Shown here one piece after another: positions 50,674-60,036 of a stretch of DNA of 64,000 nucleotides. Each line of letters begins with the position of its first letter. The stretch's first letter is position 1. A model generated the notes under the pieces. That model ran no database searches. It was not told where the DNA came from and was given only the letters and a program-made list of their open reading frames with translations. The position numbers and the translations under genes are program-made. Source of the stretch: JBLXBZ01 sp048265185 (lineage in GTDB: Bacteria; Pseudomonadota; Alphaproteobacteria; Rhizobiales; Stappiaceae); the NCBI GenBank assembly GCA_048265185.1, contig JBLXBZ010000006.1, forward strand, positions 62,001 to 126,000. The letters run 5' to 3'.

Positions 50674-51488
50674 CGGCAATTGCGTTGACCATCGCCGGGT
50701 CGGATTCTGGCGGCGGCGCGGGAATTCAGGCGGACCTGAAGACGTTTTCCGCGCGCGGCGTTTACGGCGCCAGCGTCCTGACGGCCTTGACCGCGCAGAA
50801 CACGCATGGCGTCAACGCCATTCACGATGTTCCGGCGGAGTTCGTGACGGCTCAGCTTGACGCGGTCTTTAGCGATCTTTCCGTCAATGCGGTGAAGATC
50901 GGTATGTTGTCGCAGCCGAATGTGATCGTGGCCATAGCAGAGGCGCTCGAGCGTTATCAACCGGAGAATATTGTTCTTGATCCGGTCATGGTGGCGGCCT
51001 CTGGCGATCCTCTGCTGTCGCAAGACGCAGTGGCGGGATTGGTGGAAAAACTTTTTCCGCGAGCGGATCTTATTACGCCTAATTTGCATGAAGCTGGGTG
51101 GATTTTGAATTGCCCGGTCGCGCAAAGCGAAGCGGAAATGGCGTCTCAGGCGCGCAGGCTCGTTGAGCTCGGCGCGCGGGCGGTCTTGCTCAAGGGCGGG
51201 CATGGGGAAGGTGTTGAAAGCGCGGATTTGCTGTTGTTTGATCAGGAAATCCGCTGGTATCGCGCCCCCCGTCATGACACGCGTAACACGCATGGCACGG
51301 GATGCACCCTGTCCTCCGCCATCGCGGCGGAGCTCGCCAAGAACGTGAATATGGCGGATGCTGTTTTTGCCGCGAAGAATTACGTGAGCGAAGCTATTAA
51401 ATTTGCCGATGATTTAAAGATCGGCGGGGGACATGGCCCCGTTCATCACTTTTATGCCCAATGGTTGGAAACGCATAATGACGAATGA
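50670..51488 (+). CDS. thiD: Hydroxymethylpyrimidine/phosphomethylpyrimidine kinase
   Basis: Phosphorylates HMP and HMP-P to the pyrimidine pyrophosphate used for thiamine. The 272-residue ribokinase-like protein shows TIAGSDSGGGAGIQADLKTF (8-27 in part), VLDPVMVAASGD, NLHEAGWIL and the anion-hole DTRNTHGTGCTLSSAIAAEL (in part). ATG 50670 overlaps the thiM stop. It in turn overlaps the start of the TRAP receptor gene, giving a three-gene unit thiM-thiD-dctP-like. Confidence 0.95.
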   Translation: MTAIALTIAGSDSGGGAGIQADLKTFSARGVYGASVLTALTAQNTHGVNAIHDVPAEFVTAQLDAVFSDLSVNAVKIGMLSQPNVIVAIAEALERYQPENIVLDPVMVAASGDPLLSQDAVAGLVEKLFPRADLITPNLHEAGWILNCPVAQSEAEMASQARRLVELGARAVLLKGGHGEGVESADLLLFDQEIRWYRAPRHDTRNTHGTGCTLSSAIAAELAKNVNMADAVFAAKNYVSEAIKFADDLKIGGGHGPVHHFYAQWLETHNDE

Positions 51489-52623
51489 AAAAACCAGCGC
51501 TGATGGCCTGTGGAGCAAAATTTCTCGCCGTAAAGCGCTTGGCCTTGCGGCGGCGGGCGTGGCGGGGGCCGGAGTCTCTGGCGTTGGCGTGTCTGACGCC
51601 GCCCGGGCGCAGTCGGAGGGACAGGGCGTCGCGACCATCGAATGGAAAATGGTGACGTCTTGGCCGAAGGACTTGCCCGGTCCTGGAGTGAGCGCGCAAA
51701 GGATCTGCGATCAAATCGAGCTGCTGAGCGGGGGGCGCATGCGCGTTCGCCTTTACGCCGCCGGCGAATTGGTTCCAGCTCTTGAAGTTTTCGACGCCGT
51801 ATCGTCCGGCACGTCGCAAATGGGGCATAGCGCGGCGTTTTTCTGGCAAGGAAAAGCGCCGGCGTCAGTTTTCTTCACGGCCGTTCCTTTCGGCTTGATG
51901 CCGCTGGAGCATATGACCTGGATCGAGCAAGGCGGCGGACAGGCGTTGTGGGACGAACTTTACGCGCCCTTTGGCGTAAAGCCCTTTATGGCCGGCAATA
52001 CGGGCATGCAGATGGGCGGCTGGTTCACCCGCCAGATCAAAAGCGTCGAAGATTTGAAGGGGTTGAAGATCCGCATGCCGGGCCTTGGTGGAGAGGTTAT
52101 GCGCCGACTTGGGGCGACGCCGGTGTCGTTGCCTCCGGGCGAATTGTTCGGCGCCTTGCAGTCGGGCTTGATTGACGCGACTGAATTTCTGGGGCCATGG
52201 AGCGATCGGTCCATGGGGTTTCAGAAATTGACGAAACTTTATTACGCTCCGGGGTTTCACGAGCCGAACGGCACGGGAGAAGCGTTGATTAATGAAGTGG
52301 CGTTCAACGGATTGCCTGAGGATCTGCAAGGCATCGTGCGCACGGCGTGTCGCTCGGAAAATATTCGCTCTTTGAGCGAAAGCGAATGGATGAACGCTGA
52401 AAATCTGGCGTTGCTGCGCGACGACGATGGCGTTGATATTCAACCTTTCCCGCACGACGTGATGTTGGCGTTGAAGAAAACTTCCGAGGAAGTTGTCGCC
52501 AGCTTCGCCGATGAAAGCGCGATCAACCGCAAGATTCACAAGAGCTATCGTGAAGCGATTGCGCGCCTGTCTCCTTGGAGCGACGTCTCCACGCGCTTGT
52601 TCCTCGACGCGCGAGGCGGCTGA
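51478..52623 (+). CDS. TRAP transporter solute receptor, DctP/TakP-like, Tat-exported
   Basis: A 381-residue periplasmic receptor. A twin-arginine signal (SRRKALGLAAAGVAGAG, residues 15-31) precedes the DctP fold: WKMVTSWPKDLPGPGVSAQ, MGHSAAFFWQGKAPASVFF, KSVEDLKGLKIRMPGLGGE and LQSGLIDATEFLGPWSD (about 227-243). This subgroup resembles receptors for 2-oxo acids (TakP). The DctQ and DctM membrane subunits it needs are absent here. ATG 51478 overlaps the thiD end, so it is cotranslated with thiamine-salvage genes. Confidence 0.9.
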   Translation: MTNEKTSADGLWSKISRRKALGLAAAGVAGAGVSGVGVSDAARAQSEGQGVATIEWKMVTSWPKDLPGPGVSAQRICDQIELLSGGRMRVRLYAAGELVPALEVFDAVSSGTSQMGHSAAFFWQGKAPASVFFTAVPFGLMPLEHMTWIEQGGGQALWDELYAPFGVKPFMAGNTGMQMGGWFTRQIKSVEDLKGLKIRMPGLGGEVMRRLGATPVSLPPGELFGALQSGLIDATEFLGPWSDRSMGFQKLTKLYYAPGFHEPNGTGEALINEVAFNGLPEDLQGIVRTACRSENIRSLSESEWMNAENLALLRDDDGVDIQPFPHDVMLALKKTSEEVVASFADESAINRKIHKSYREAIARLSPWSDVSTRLFLDARGG

Positions 52624-52669
52624 ACGCAAGTCTTATGCGAGGGAGAGCGCTGGAGGATGGCGCAAAATC

Positions 52670-53383
52670 CTAAGAGCATGCAGGCTGAAGCAGTATGTCG
52701 TAAGGGTTTCGGGCGGGGGCGCGATAGGTTCCATCGCGCAACGCCGCCAAAGCGAAATCGACCATCGGCTCGAACATTAAATCTTGGCAGTCGTCTGGCA
52801 GGCATCTGATGGCCTGAGAGATCAGACTCGGATGAAAGAACATGATTAGACTTTGCTTGAACAGCAACGCTGCGGTTTTAGGATCATGGCGGGCGAATTC
52901 ACCTGCGTCCATGCCCTCGCTGATGGTCTGTGCTATTAGTTCGCGGATGTGGTTCTTATGACGCTCGATCTCCTCCCAGGCTTCCTCCATCGCCGCTTCT
53001 AACAATTCGTGCATTTTGCGGTCTTGCATGAAACGTTCGCGCATGTCGTTAAAGTGAAACCGCGCCATTTCTCTGAGCTTCTCGCTGGCGCTGAGGTTTT
53101 TACGGTCAGCTATTTTGCGCAAATCATTGATGCATTCGTCAGTGACGACAATCGTCACCGCTTTGGTCAAAGCCGCTTTTGAGGCGAAAAAACGGTAGAC
53201 ATTTGCCGGCGACATCTCCAGCTCACGGGCGATATCGGCAATCGTCGTTTTTTGATAGCCATAGACGTGAAAGAGACGATTTGCCGTCGCGATAATTTTT
53301 TCACGTGTTTCCTTAGCCTGAGTCGTGGTCGCGCCGTCTTGCGAACGGGCGTTGTTTTGAGCCGAACGATCTTGTGATGACAT
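52670..53383 (-). CDS. TetR/AcrR-family regulator of the RND efflux genes
   Basis: About 237 residues with the TetR helix-turn-helix (TREKIIATANRLFHVYGYQ, then TTIADIARELEMSPANVYRFF) and a helical effector domain. GGGAGGAG lies just before ATG 53383. It is divergent from a membrane-fusion/RND pair, the common setting for a local efflux repressor. The intervening region holds a strong sigma-70 promoter for the efflux genes. Inducer unknown. Confidence 0.9.
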   Translation of the reverse strand: MSSQDRSAQNNARSQDGATTTQAKETREKIIATANRLFHVYGYQKTTIADIARELEMSPANVYRFFASKAALTKAVTIVVTDECINDLRKIADRKNLSASEKLREMARFHFNDMRERFMQDRKMHELLEAAMEEAWEEIERHKNHIRELIAQTISEGMDAGEFARHDPKTAALLFKQSLIMFFHPSLISQAIRCLPDDCQDLMFEPMVDFALAALRDGTYRAPARNPYDILLQPACS

Positions 53384-53766
53384 ACGCTCCTCCCGTTGAT
53401 TTAGCTTGTCCAACTCTGACTCCTGTTGGTTGGGCCTTCATAGGCATTTAGCCTCGCCCCTTGAAGTTAAGGTGAATTAGGTTGTACGCGGCGTTTCATC
53501 GCGCAAAGGCGTGGTTTGACGCACGTGAACGCTTTGTCTGAATAGGCGCGTCGAAGACTGCGCCGTAACAGCATTTGAGTTTGTAACGCCCTCGATGCCG
53601 ACCTCCCACAACGAGTCATACTAACTGATGCCCGAATTTGAGCGCGTCGTCAAATTTCCTGACACATAATGAGTGATGATTATTGACAAACATCAGTTGA
53701 ATATCAATATTGCCTTCACGCGATAAGGCGCACGTATCTACTGGGCGTTGAATTTTGGAGTTCGCC
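53384..53766. other. Divergent region between tetR and the RND operon
   Basis: No gene is supported. It contains the promoter at 53683-53711 and an inverted pair TGATG/CATCA (53674-53678, 53691-53695) spanning its -35 box, a possible TetR operator. Confidence 0.45.
53683..53711 (+). promoter_or_regulatory. Sigma-70 promoter for the RND efflux operon
   Basis: TTGACA (53683-53688), exactly 17 bp, then AATATT (53706-53711), 56 bp upstream of the adaptor gene. The -35 is a perfect consensus. Confidence 0.65.
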
Positions 53767-54903
53767 ATGCAATGGAATAATCACAAGCGTGGGCGAATGC
53801 TCCTGCGCCTCCTTGGGCTGACGCTGACGGCCGGGTTTCTCGTCGGGTGTCAACCGGAAGCGAAAGAGACTGCAGAGACCGCGCCGCGCATCGTATGGGC
53901 TGAGCCTGTGCGCGTAAGCGGGGGCGTTGAAAGCTTTAAGCTCACAGGCACGATCGAGCCGAAATCTGATGCGCGCATTGCGTTTCGCGTTGGCGGGAAG
54001 ATCGTTGCGCGCCGCGTTGACGTGGGCGACGTGGTCAAAAAAGGCGATGTTCTGGCTGTTCTGGAGGATGCGGATTATCGCTACGCCTTACGCGCTAATG
54101 AAGCGCTTGAGCATGCGGCGCGCGTTCAGGCGGACAATGCGAACGCCGAATTAAAACGGGTGACGCAGCTTCGCAAGAAAGGACACACCAGCGAATCGGC
54201 GCTGGACGCGGCGACTACGGCGGCGGAGGCGAGCCGGCAAAACCTCGAAGCGGCGGTTCAGCGGCGCTCTTTATCTGAAAATGAGTTGAATTATACGATT
54301 TTGCGCGCAGAAGCGCCTGGCGTCGTCACGTCGGTTTTTGCTGAGGCGGGGCAGGTGGTGAGCGCAGGAGCTCCGGTTGTCTCTATTGCGCGCGCTGACG
54401 CGCCAGAAGCTCAGGTCTCCATTCCCGAAGCGATGATCTCGGTGATTGAGGAGGTTTCCGCTACGGTTGAGCTTTGGTCCGCGCCTGGAAAGGCGCTGAA
54501 AGCCAGATTGCGTGAGGTGGCTCCGGAAGCGGATGACGCGGCGCGTATGTTTCAGGCGCGTTTTGCGATTGACGACCCGGAGCATATCGCGCGTTTGGGC
54601 ATGAGCGCCACAGTCACTCTTTCTTATCCGGCGCGTCAGGATGCGCTTGTCGTGCCCTTGTCCGCTCTTTGGTACGATGGGGATGAGGCGTTCGTGTGGA
54701 CGGGCGTGGAAGGGGGCGATCGCGTTGAAGCGGCGCCCGTGCAGGTTTTGGAGCTTGGCGAAGATCAGGCCCTCGTCGCCAGCGCTCTGGCTCCCGGAGA
54801 CTTGGTGATCAGCATGGGAGCGCATCGGATTGACGATAAACTTCCCGTGCTGGTTCGTCGCCGCGAAGCTGAGAAACCCTTGCGCGTGGGGGGGCTCAAA
54901 TGA
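53767..54903 (+). CDS. RND efflux periplasmic adaptor (membrane fusion) lipoprotein
   Basis: Links the inner-membrane RND pump to an outer-membrane channel. About 378 residues: lipoprotein signal with lipobox LVGC (Cys26), first lipoyl half GGKIVARRVDVGDVVKKGDVL, an alpha-hairpin rich in Ala/Glu/Arg (about 85-150), second lipoyl half GVVTSVFAEAGQVVSAGAPV, and beta-barrel and membrane-proximal domains. GGAG six bases before ATG 53767 sets the start. It overlaps the pump gene by four bases. Confidence 0.92.
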   Translation: MQWNNHKRGRMLLRLLGLTLTAGFLVGCQPEAKETAETAPRIVWAEPVRVSGGVESFKLTGTIEPKSDARIAFRVGGKIVARRVDVGDVVKKGDVLAVLEDADYRYALRANEALEHAARVQADNANAELKRVTQLRKKGHTSESALDAATTAAEASRQNLEAAVQRRSLSENELNYTILRAEAPGVVTSVFAEAGQVVSAGAPVVSIARADAPEAQVSIPEAMISVIEEVSATVELWSAPGKALKARLREVAPEADDAARMFQARFAIDDPEHIARLGMSATVTLSYPARQDALVVPLSALWYDGDEAFVWTGVEGGDRVEAAPVQVLELGEDQALVASALAPGDLVISMGAHRIDDKLPVLVRRREAEKPLRVGGLK

Positions 54904-57900
54904 AGTCGTTTAATCTCTCTGCATGGGCGATCAGGCATCAGTCTCTGGTTTTGTTTTTCATTCTTATTTTGGCGGCGGCTGGCGCGTGGTCCTATATTAA
55001 TCTTGGTCGCAATGAAGATCCTTCGTTCACGGTCAAGGTGATGGTGGCGACGGCGGTGTGGCCGGGCGCGACTGCTGAGGAGATGCGCGAGCAGGTCGCC
55101 GAACGTCTTGAGACGAAACTGCAAACTTTACCCTATCTCAGCCGTATTGAGACTTATGCGCGGCCAGGGTTTGTCGCCAGCCAGATTATTCTCGCTGACA
55201 ATACGCCGCCTTCGCAAGTGCAGGATCTGTGGTATCAGGTCCGCAAGAAAGGCGATGATATTCGCGGCGAGATGCCCGCTGGCGTTCTGGGGCCGTTTTT
55301 CAACGATGAATATTCAGACGTTTTCGTATCGGTCTTTGCGCTGACTGCGCCGGAGGCGCGCGCTCGCGAGCTTTCCGATATGGCCGATATGGTCCGGCAA
55401 TCTTTCTTGCGCGTTGATAATGTTGAAAAAGTCCAGCTGTTTGGCGAGCAGGACCAGAAAATTTTTGTCGATATTTCCTACTCCAAACTCGCCACGTTGG
55501 GTGTTTCTGTCGAAGCGATTTTCGCGGCGTTGGAGAATCAAAACACGGTTATTCCCTCAGGAGAAATTGACACGAAAACTGAGCGTGTTCAGGTGCGCGT
55601 CAGCGGTCGTCTTGACGGGGTCGAGGAAGTGGCCAATGCGCCGATCGAGGTTGATGGTAAGGTTTTCCGGTTGGGAGACATTGCGAAAGTGAGCCGTGGA
55701 ACGGAAGATCCGCCCACTTTTGAGACGCGTTACGACGGCGAGCGAGCGATTATGCTGGGCGTGACGATGGCGAAAGGAGCCAACGTCCTTGATCTGGGAG
55801 AATTGTTGCGGGCGAAGACGGAAGATGTGCAACGATTATTGCCGGTAGGCGCCGATTTACATGTGGTGAGTTACCAGCCGGAGGTGGTGGAGGAGGCAAT
55901 CAGCGAGTTCTTGCTGAAATTTGTCGTGGCTATCTCGATCGTGCTGATCGTCTCCTTCCTCTCTCTCGGCTTTCGCACCGGAATTATCGTTGCTCTGTCG
56001 GTTCCGCTGACGCTGGCGGGAACTTTTCTGGTCATGAAGCAGATGGGCATTGATCTGGAGCGTATTTCTCTGGGCGCGCTTATTCTGTCGCTGGGTCTTT
56101 TGGTGGATGACGCCATTATCGCCATTGAAATGATGGTGGTGAAAATCGAGCAGGGTTGGGAGCGTGCGCGCGCCGCCACATTCGCTTGGGAGTCTACGGC
56201 TTTTCCCATGTTGACCGGCACGTTGGTGACGGCTGCGGGATTTCTGCCGGTGGGCTTTGCGAAATCCTCGGCGGGGGAATATGCGGGCGGCATTTTTTGG
56301 GTCGTGACGTCGGCGCTCTTGATTTCATGGTTGGTGGCGGTGGTTTTCACGCCCTATCTCGGGCTGAAGCTTCTTCCCAAATCATTGGAGCGACATGCCG
56401 CCGAACATGGCGCGCTTGATGAAAACGCCATCTACCAGACACGTGGCTATTCTTTGCTGCGACGGGTGGTGATCTGGTGCGTTCGGGCGCGTGTTCTTGT
56501 CGTGCTGATTACCGTGGGCATGTTGGTGGCCGCCGGTTATGGAATGACCAAGGTTCAAAAACAGTTCTTTCCAAATTCATCTCGTCCTGAACTGGTGGTT
56601 GAGCTCCGCGGGCCTGAAGGTTCTTCTTTTGAGGCTACGAATAAAGCCGCGATTGAACTTGAAGACTGGCTGAATCAAAGCGAGGATCTTGACTATTACA
56701 CCACTTATGTGGGGGCGGGAGCGCCGCGATTCATGTTGGCGTTTAATCCAGCCCTTCCCAATCCGAATTATGCGCTGATTTTGGTTCAAACCAAGGGTGG
56801 AGAGCATCGGGAAAGGCTGCTTACGCAGCTGCGCGAACGTTTCTCGGCGGAAGAAGGGGCGGTGCGTGGGCGCGCGACCCGTCTTGAGCTGGGGCCGCCG
56901 GTGGGGATGCCTGTTCAGTTCCGCATCATCGGCTCGGATGCGCAAAAAGTGCGCGAATTCGCGGCGCGCGCGCGTGACGTCATGCGCGCCAATCCCGATA
57001 CGCAGGATGTGGAATTGCAATGGGGAGAGAGGGTCAAATCCGTTCGACTGGACGTTGATCAGGAACGGGCTCGGGCGCTGGGGATCTCCAGCGCTGAAAT
57101 TGGCCAGTCTCTGCAAGCGCTTTTGTCCGGCGCCGAGGTGACGGCGGTGCGGGACGGCCGACATTCGGTCGGCGTTGTAATCCGCGCGCAAGAAGAGCAG
57201 CGAGATGATTTGGACGCGCTTAAAAACATTGTCGTCAGCGTCAAGAATGGGCGGGCGATAACTGTGTCGCAGATCGCGCGTATCCATTATGGCTCCGAAG
57301 AACCCATTTTATGGAGCCGTAACGGCGAGCTTCTTTTGACTGTTCGCTCCGACGTTCGGGAGGGCGTTCAGGCGCCTGACGTTACGGCGGCGTTGCTCGG
57401 TCCCATGCGAGAGCTGGAGGCGGAGTTGCCGCCTGGCTATCGCATCGAGGCTGGGGGCGCGGCGGAAGAGTCTGAAAAGGCGAATGTCGCTCTGGGGGAA
57501 GTTTTCCCATTGATGTTATTGGCCATGCTTTTCCTGATCATGTTGCAAATGCAGTCTTTCTCACGGCTTATTCTGGTTTTCCTGACGTTTCCGTTGGGAT
57601 TGATCGGCGCTGTGGCCGCATTGTTGATCGCCGACGCGCCTTTTGGTTTTGTTGCGATCCTGGGCGTTATCGCCCTTGGTGGAATGATCATGCGCAATAC
57701 ATTGATCCTTGCAGATCAAATCGAGCAGGACCTGGCGGCTGGTTCGACGATGCGCGAGGCGATTATAGAATCCACCGTTCGCCGTTCGCGGCCGGTGATT
57801 TTGACCGGGCTGGCGGCCGTCCTCGCTTTTATTCCTCTGGCGAGCAATATCTTTTGGGGGCCAATGGCGATTTCGATGATTGGCGGCTTGACGGTTGCGA

Positions 57901-58091
57901 CCGCTTTGACGCTGATTTTTGTTCCCGCTCTTTACGCGCTGTGGTTTCGCAAGAGCCTTGACGAGAGGTCACCCGCCGGGAAAGCGGCGCGTGAGAAGCT
58001 CTGCGCGTCGCCGCCGTCCGCGGATCAAGAGTGCGAGAAACCGGATGCTCAGGCGAAGTTATCGGTTCCGGCAAAACTCGCGGCGGAGTAG
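54900..58091 (+). CDS. RND efflux pump permease subunit
   Basis: A 1063-residue proton-driven drug or solute exporter of the AcrB superfamily. An N-terminal membrane helix (about 13-33), first large periplasmic domain, helices 2-6 with the charged pair LLVDDAIIAIE on helix 4 (proton relay Asp-Asp), second periplasmic domain, and helices 8-12 from about 860. ATG 54900 overlaps the adaptor stop. No outer-membrane factor gene follows, so a TolC-type channel elsewhere must complete the pump. Substrates unknown. Confidence 0.94.
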   Translation: MKSFNLSAWAIRHQSLVLFFILILAAAGAWSYINLGRNEDPSFTVKVMVATAVWPGATAEEMREQVAERLETKLQTLPYLSRIETYARPGFVASQIILADNTPPSQVQDLWYQVRKKGDDIRGEMPAGVLGPFFNDEYSDVFVSVFALTAPEARARELSDMADMVRQSFLRVDNVEKVQLFGEQDQKIFVDISYSKLATLGVSVEAIFAALENQNTVIPSGEIDTKTERVQVRVSGRLDGVEEVANAPIEVDGKVFRLGDIAKVSRGTEDPPTFETRYDGERAIMLGVTMAKGANVLDLGELLRAKTEDVQRLLPVGADLHVVSYQPEVVEEAISEFLLKFVVAISIVLIVSFLSLGFRTGIIVALSVPLTLAGTFLVMKQMGIDLERISLGALILSLGLLVDDAIIAIEMMVVKIEQGWERARAATFAWESTAFPMLTGTLVTAAGFLPVGFAKSSAGEYAGGIFWVVTSALLISWLVAVVFTPYLGLKLLPKSLERHAAEHGALDENAIYQTRGYSLLRRVVIWCVRARVLVVLITVGMLVAAGYGMTKVQKQFFPNSSRPELVVELRGPEGSSFEATNKAAIELEDWLNQSEDLDYYTTYVGAGAPRFMLAFNPALPNPNYALILVQTKGGEHRERLLTQLRERFSAEEGAVRGRATRLELGPPVGMPVQFRIIGSDAQKVREFAARARDVMRANPDTQDVELQWGERVKSVRLDVDQERARALGISSAEIGQSLQALLSGAEVTAVRDGRHSVGVVIRAQEEQRDDLDALKNIVVSVKNGRAITVSQIARIHYGSEEPILWSRNGELLLTVRSDVREGVQAPDVTAALLGPMRELEAELPPGYRIEAGGAAEESEKANVALGEVFPLMLLAMLFLIMLQMQSFSRLILVFLTFPLGLIGAVAALLIADAPFGFVAILGVIALGGMIMRNTLILADQIEQDLAAGSTMREAIIESTVRRSRPVILTGLAAVLAFIPLASNIFWGPMAISMIGGLTVATALTLIFVPALYALWFRKSLDERSPAGKAAREKLCASPPSADQECEKPDAQAKLSVPAKLAAE

Positions 58092-58582
58092 AGCTGAAAG
58101 ACGACCGGGAAAGTGGAAATATTATATGGGCGCGGGATTATTGTCCTGCGCCCATACGCCTTGTGAGGGGGCTTGGGCGTAAGAGCCAACCACACGCAAG
58201 AAAAGAGACGAGGGCAGGCTCTCGTCTGGTGTATTCCGCAGCGCATGATTGAATGCGGCGCGCCGTCATTGGTTGTTGTTAAAATACCACATATTTCCAA
58301 AAAAATATTGTCCTTCTCATTCCTGCTTGAGGTGTTTTTTTTAGAGCGCGTTAACAATTGGCGCGTTTTGCCTATCACAGCGTTCGATCAAGCATTTATC
58401 ATGAAAAAATAAACTAATTTTATGAGGGTTACCTTACGTAATCAGTTATATTGCGCCGCATTATAATCGAAAGGATGAACATCGTTTGTAAAACTAATAA
58501 TTGCATACGTTATTATTTTCCGACACTCTCGTAACATTGGGCGAAATTAAAGTATCTTGTCAGTCGGGAGGAAAATAGACCG
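58092..58582. other. Intergenic region between the RND pump and fadL-like genes
   Basis: About 490 bases with no supported gene. A 13-bp near-perfect hairpin TATGGGCGC..GCGCCCATA (58125-58156) follows the pump but has no T-run. A second stem AGACGAG/CTCGTCT lies near 58207-58228. From 58260 the DNA is AT-rich and probably contains the promoter for the porin gene, whose GGAGG is at about 58567. Confidence 0.45.
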
Positions 58583-59959
58583 ATGTTTAGCCGTCATCGA
58601 TTTATTATGTACAGTTTGATCGCTGCGAGTGGCGTCGTGGCGTCAAACGTCGCATATGCGGGCGCTTTTGCTTTGAGGGAGCAAAGCGCTTACTATCAAG
58701 GGATGTCTTTTGCAGGTAATGCGACCACGGGACCGTCGATTTCCTCCGTGTTCTGGAACCCGGCGACGATTACGGGCGCCGGCGATGGATTGACGATTGA
58801 AAGCCATAACTCTTTTATCATTCCTCGCTCGGAGATGGACGGCCGGTTTTCTGGTAACGGGGTGACGATCCCTCCAAGTTCCATAGCTTCTGGCGATGTG
58901 GCTTCCGACGCGTGGCTGCCCTCGTTCTATTCCGCTTATAAGTTCAACGACGATCTTTATTTTGGCCTTGCGGTGAACACGCCTTTTGGCCTGACCACGA
59001 AGCCCAAATATGATTGGGCCGGGCAATATCTGTCGCGTTCGTCGGAAGTCATGTCAGTGAACGTCAACCCAATGGTTGGCTATAAAATTAACGACATGTT
59101 TTCCGTGGCGTTAGGGTTGCAGGTTCAATATCTGCAGGTGCGCTTGAAAAGCGCCTCGCCCTTTTCGCTGACCCGCTCGTCGGCGGAAGTGAAGGGCGAC
59201 GACGTCGGGTTCGGCGTGACGGCGGGTCTTACTTTCAAGCCCATGGACGGCACGGAGTTGGGTGTTGGGTTTCGTTCCGCCGTTAGCCATGAATTGGACG
59301 GCCAGTATATATTGCCATCTGGCGTTCTTCCCGGCCCGACGCTTTTTGGCGCGGTGGATCAAAGCATCAAAGCGCGTTTGATGACCCCGGAAATGGTCAC
59401 GCTTTCTTTGAAACAGAGAATTTCCGAAACTTTCCGGGTGATGGGGTCTGTTGAGTGGACGAACTGGAGTCGTTTGGGCACGGTTCACACCCGCCCACAA
59501 GACGGTACGAGCCCGACGCTCGCCGCCATCGCCGCCGGGACGGGCGGATCGCCGACGCCTGACTTGAAGTTCAATTATAATGACGGCTGGTTTTTCTCGA
59601 TTGGCGGCGAGTATGATTTCAATGAAAAGCTAACGTTGCGCGCTGGCGTGGCGTATGAGTTGTCGCCGATTGATACGGATATTCGCTCCACGCGACTTCC
59701 GGACAATGATCGGCTATGGCTCTCTGCTGGCTTGACCTACAACGTCATGGAGAACATGTCGTTTGATCTTGGGTATACCCATATTATTCCAGATAGCACG
59801 AAGATCGACATTAGCTCAGGTCATCAGGATTATAACCCGCAAATAGGTAGCTACACCTCCGACGTTGACAGTTCGGTGGACATTGTCTCCGCGTCTTTTC
59901 GCTATCGTTGGGGAGGGCCGCGTCAGGAGCCGGATTACGACCCCATACGTAAATATTGA
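58583..59959 (+). CDS. FadL/OmpP1-type outer membrane transport protein
   Basis: A 458-residue beta-barrel of the FadL family, which imports long-chain fatty acids and other hydrophobic compounds. Signal peptide 1-26 (cut after AYA), then the hatch-domain start AGAFALREQSAYYQGMSFAG and the WNPATI motif, followed by repeated amphipathic strands (for example LGVGFRSAVSHELDG, WFFSIGGEYDFNEKLTLRAG in pieces). The final strand FRYRWG is followed by about 14 extra residues. GGAGG precedes ATG 58583. Substrate may be fatty acids in view of the acyl-CoA ligase elsewhere in the window. Confidence 0.92.
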   Translation: MFSRHRFIMYSLIAASGVVASNVAYAGAFALREQSAYYQGMSFAGNATTGPSISSVFWNPATITGAGDGLTIESHNSFIIPRSEMDGRFSGNGVTIPPSSIASGDVASDAWLPSFYSAYKFNDDLYFGLAVNTPFGLTTKPKYDWAGQYLSRSSEVMSVNVNPMVGYKINDMFSVALGLQVQYLQVRLKSASPFSLTRSSAEVKGDDVGFGVTAGLTFKPMDGTELGVGFRSAVSHELDGQYILPSGVLPGPTLFGAVDQSIKARLMTPEMVTLSLKQRISETFRVMGSVEWTNWSRLGTVHTRPQDGTSPTLAAIAAGTGGSPTPDLKFNYNDGWFFSIGGEYDFNEKLTLRAGVAYELSPIDTDIRSTRLPDNDRLWLSAGLTYNVMENMSFDLGYTHIIPDSTKIDISSGHQDYNPQIGSYTSDVDSSVDIVSASFRYRWGGPRQEPDYDPIRKY

Positions 59960-59989
59960 CGTGTGATATGCGGCTGCTGTCGCTTTCGC

Positions 59990-60026
59990 CCGGAAGCGCT
60001 TCAACTTAATGATGAAGCGCTTCCGG
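59990..60026 (+). terminator. Terminator hairpin between fadL-like and SDR genes
   Basis: Perfect 14-bp stem CCGGAAGCGCTTCA / TGAAGCGCTTCCGG with a 9-base loop and a T-rich tail (ATATTTTGATTT). It lies between convergent genes and can act on the plus-strand transcript. Confidence 0.8.
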
Positions 60027-60036
60027 ATATTTTGAT

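Noticed and set aside
58125..58156. Terminator after the RND pump gene
   Set aside because: The stem is strong but no T-run follows, so I describe it only as a hairpin in the intergenic region.
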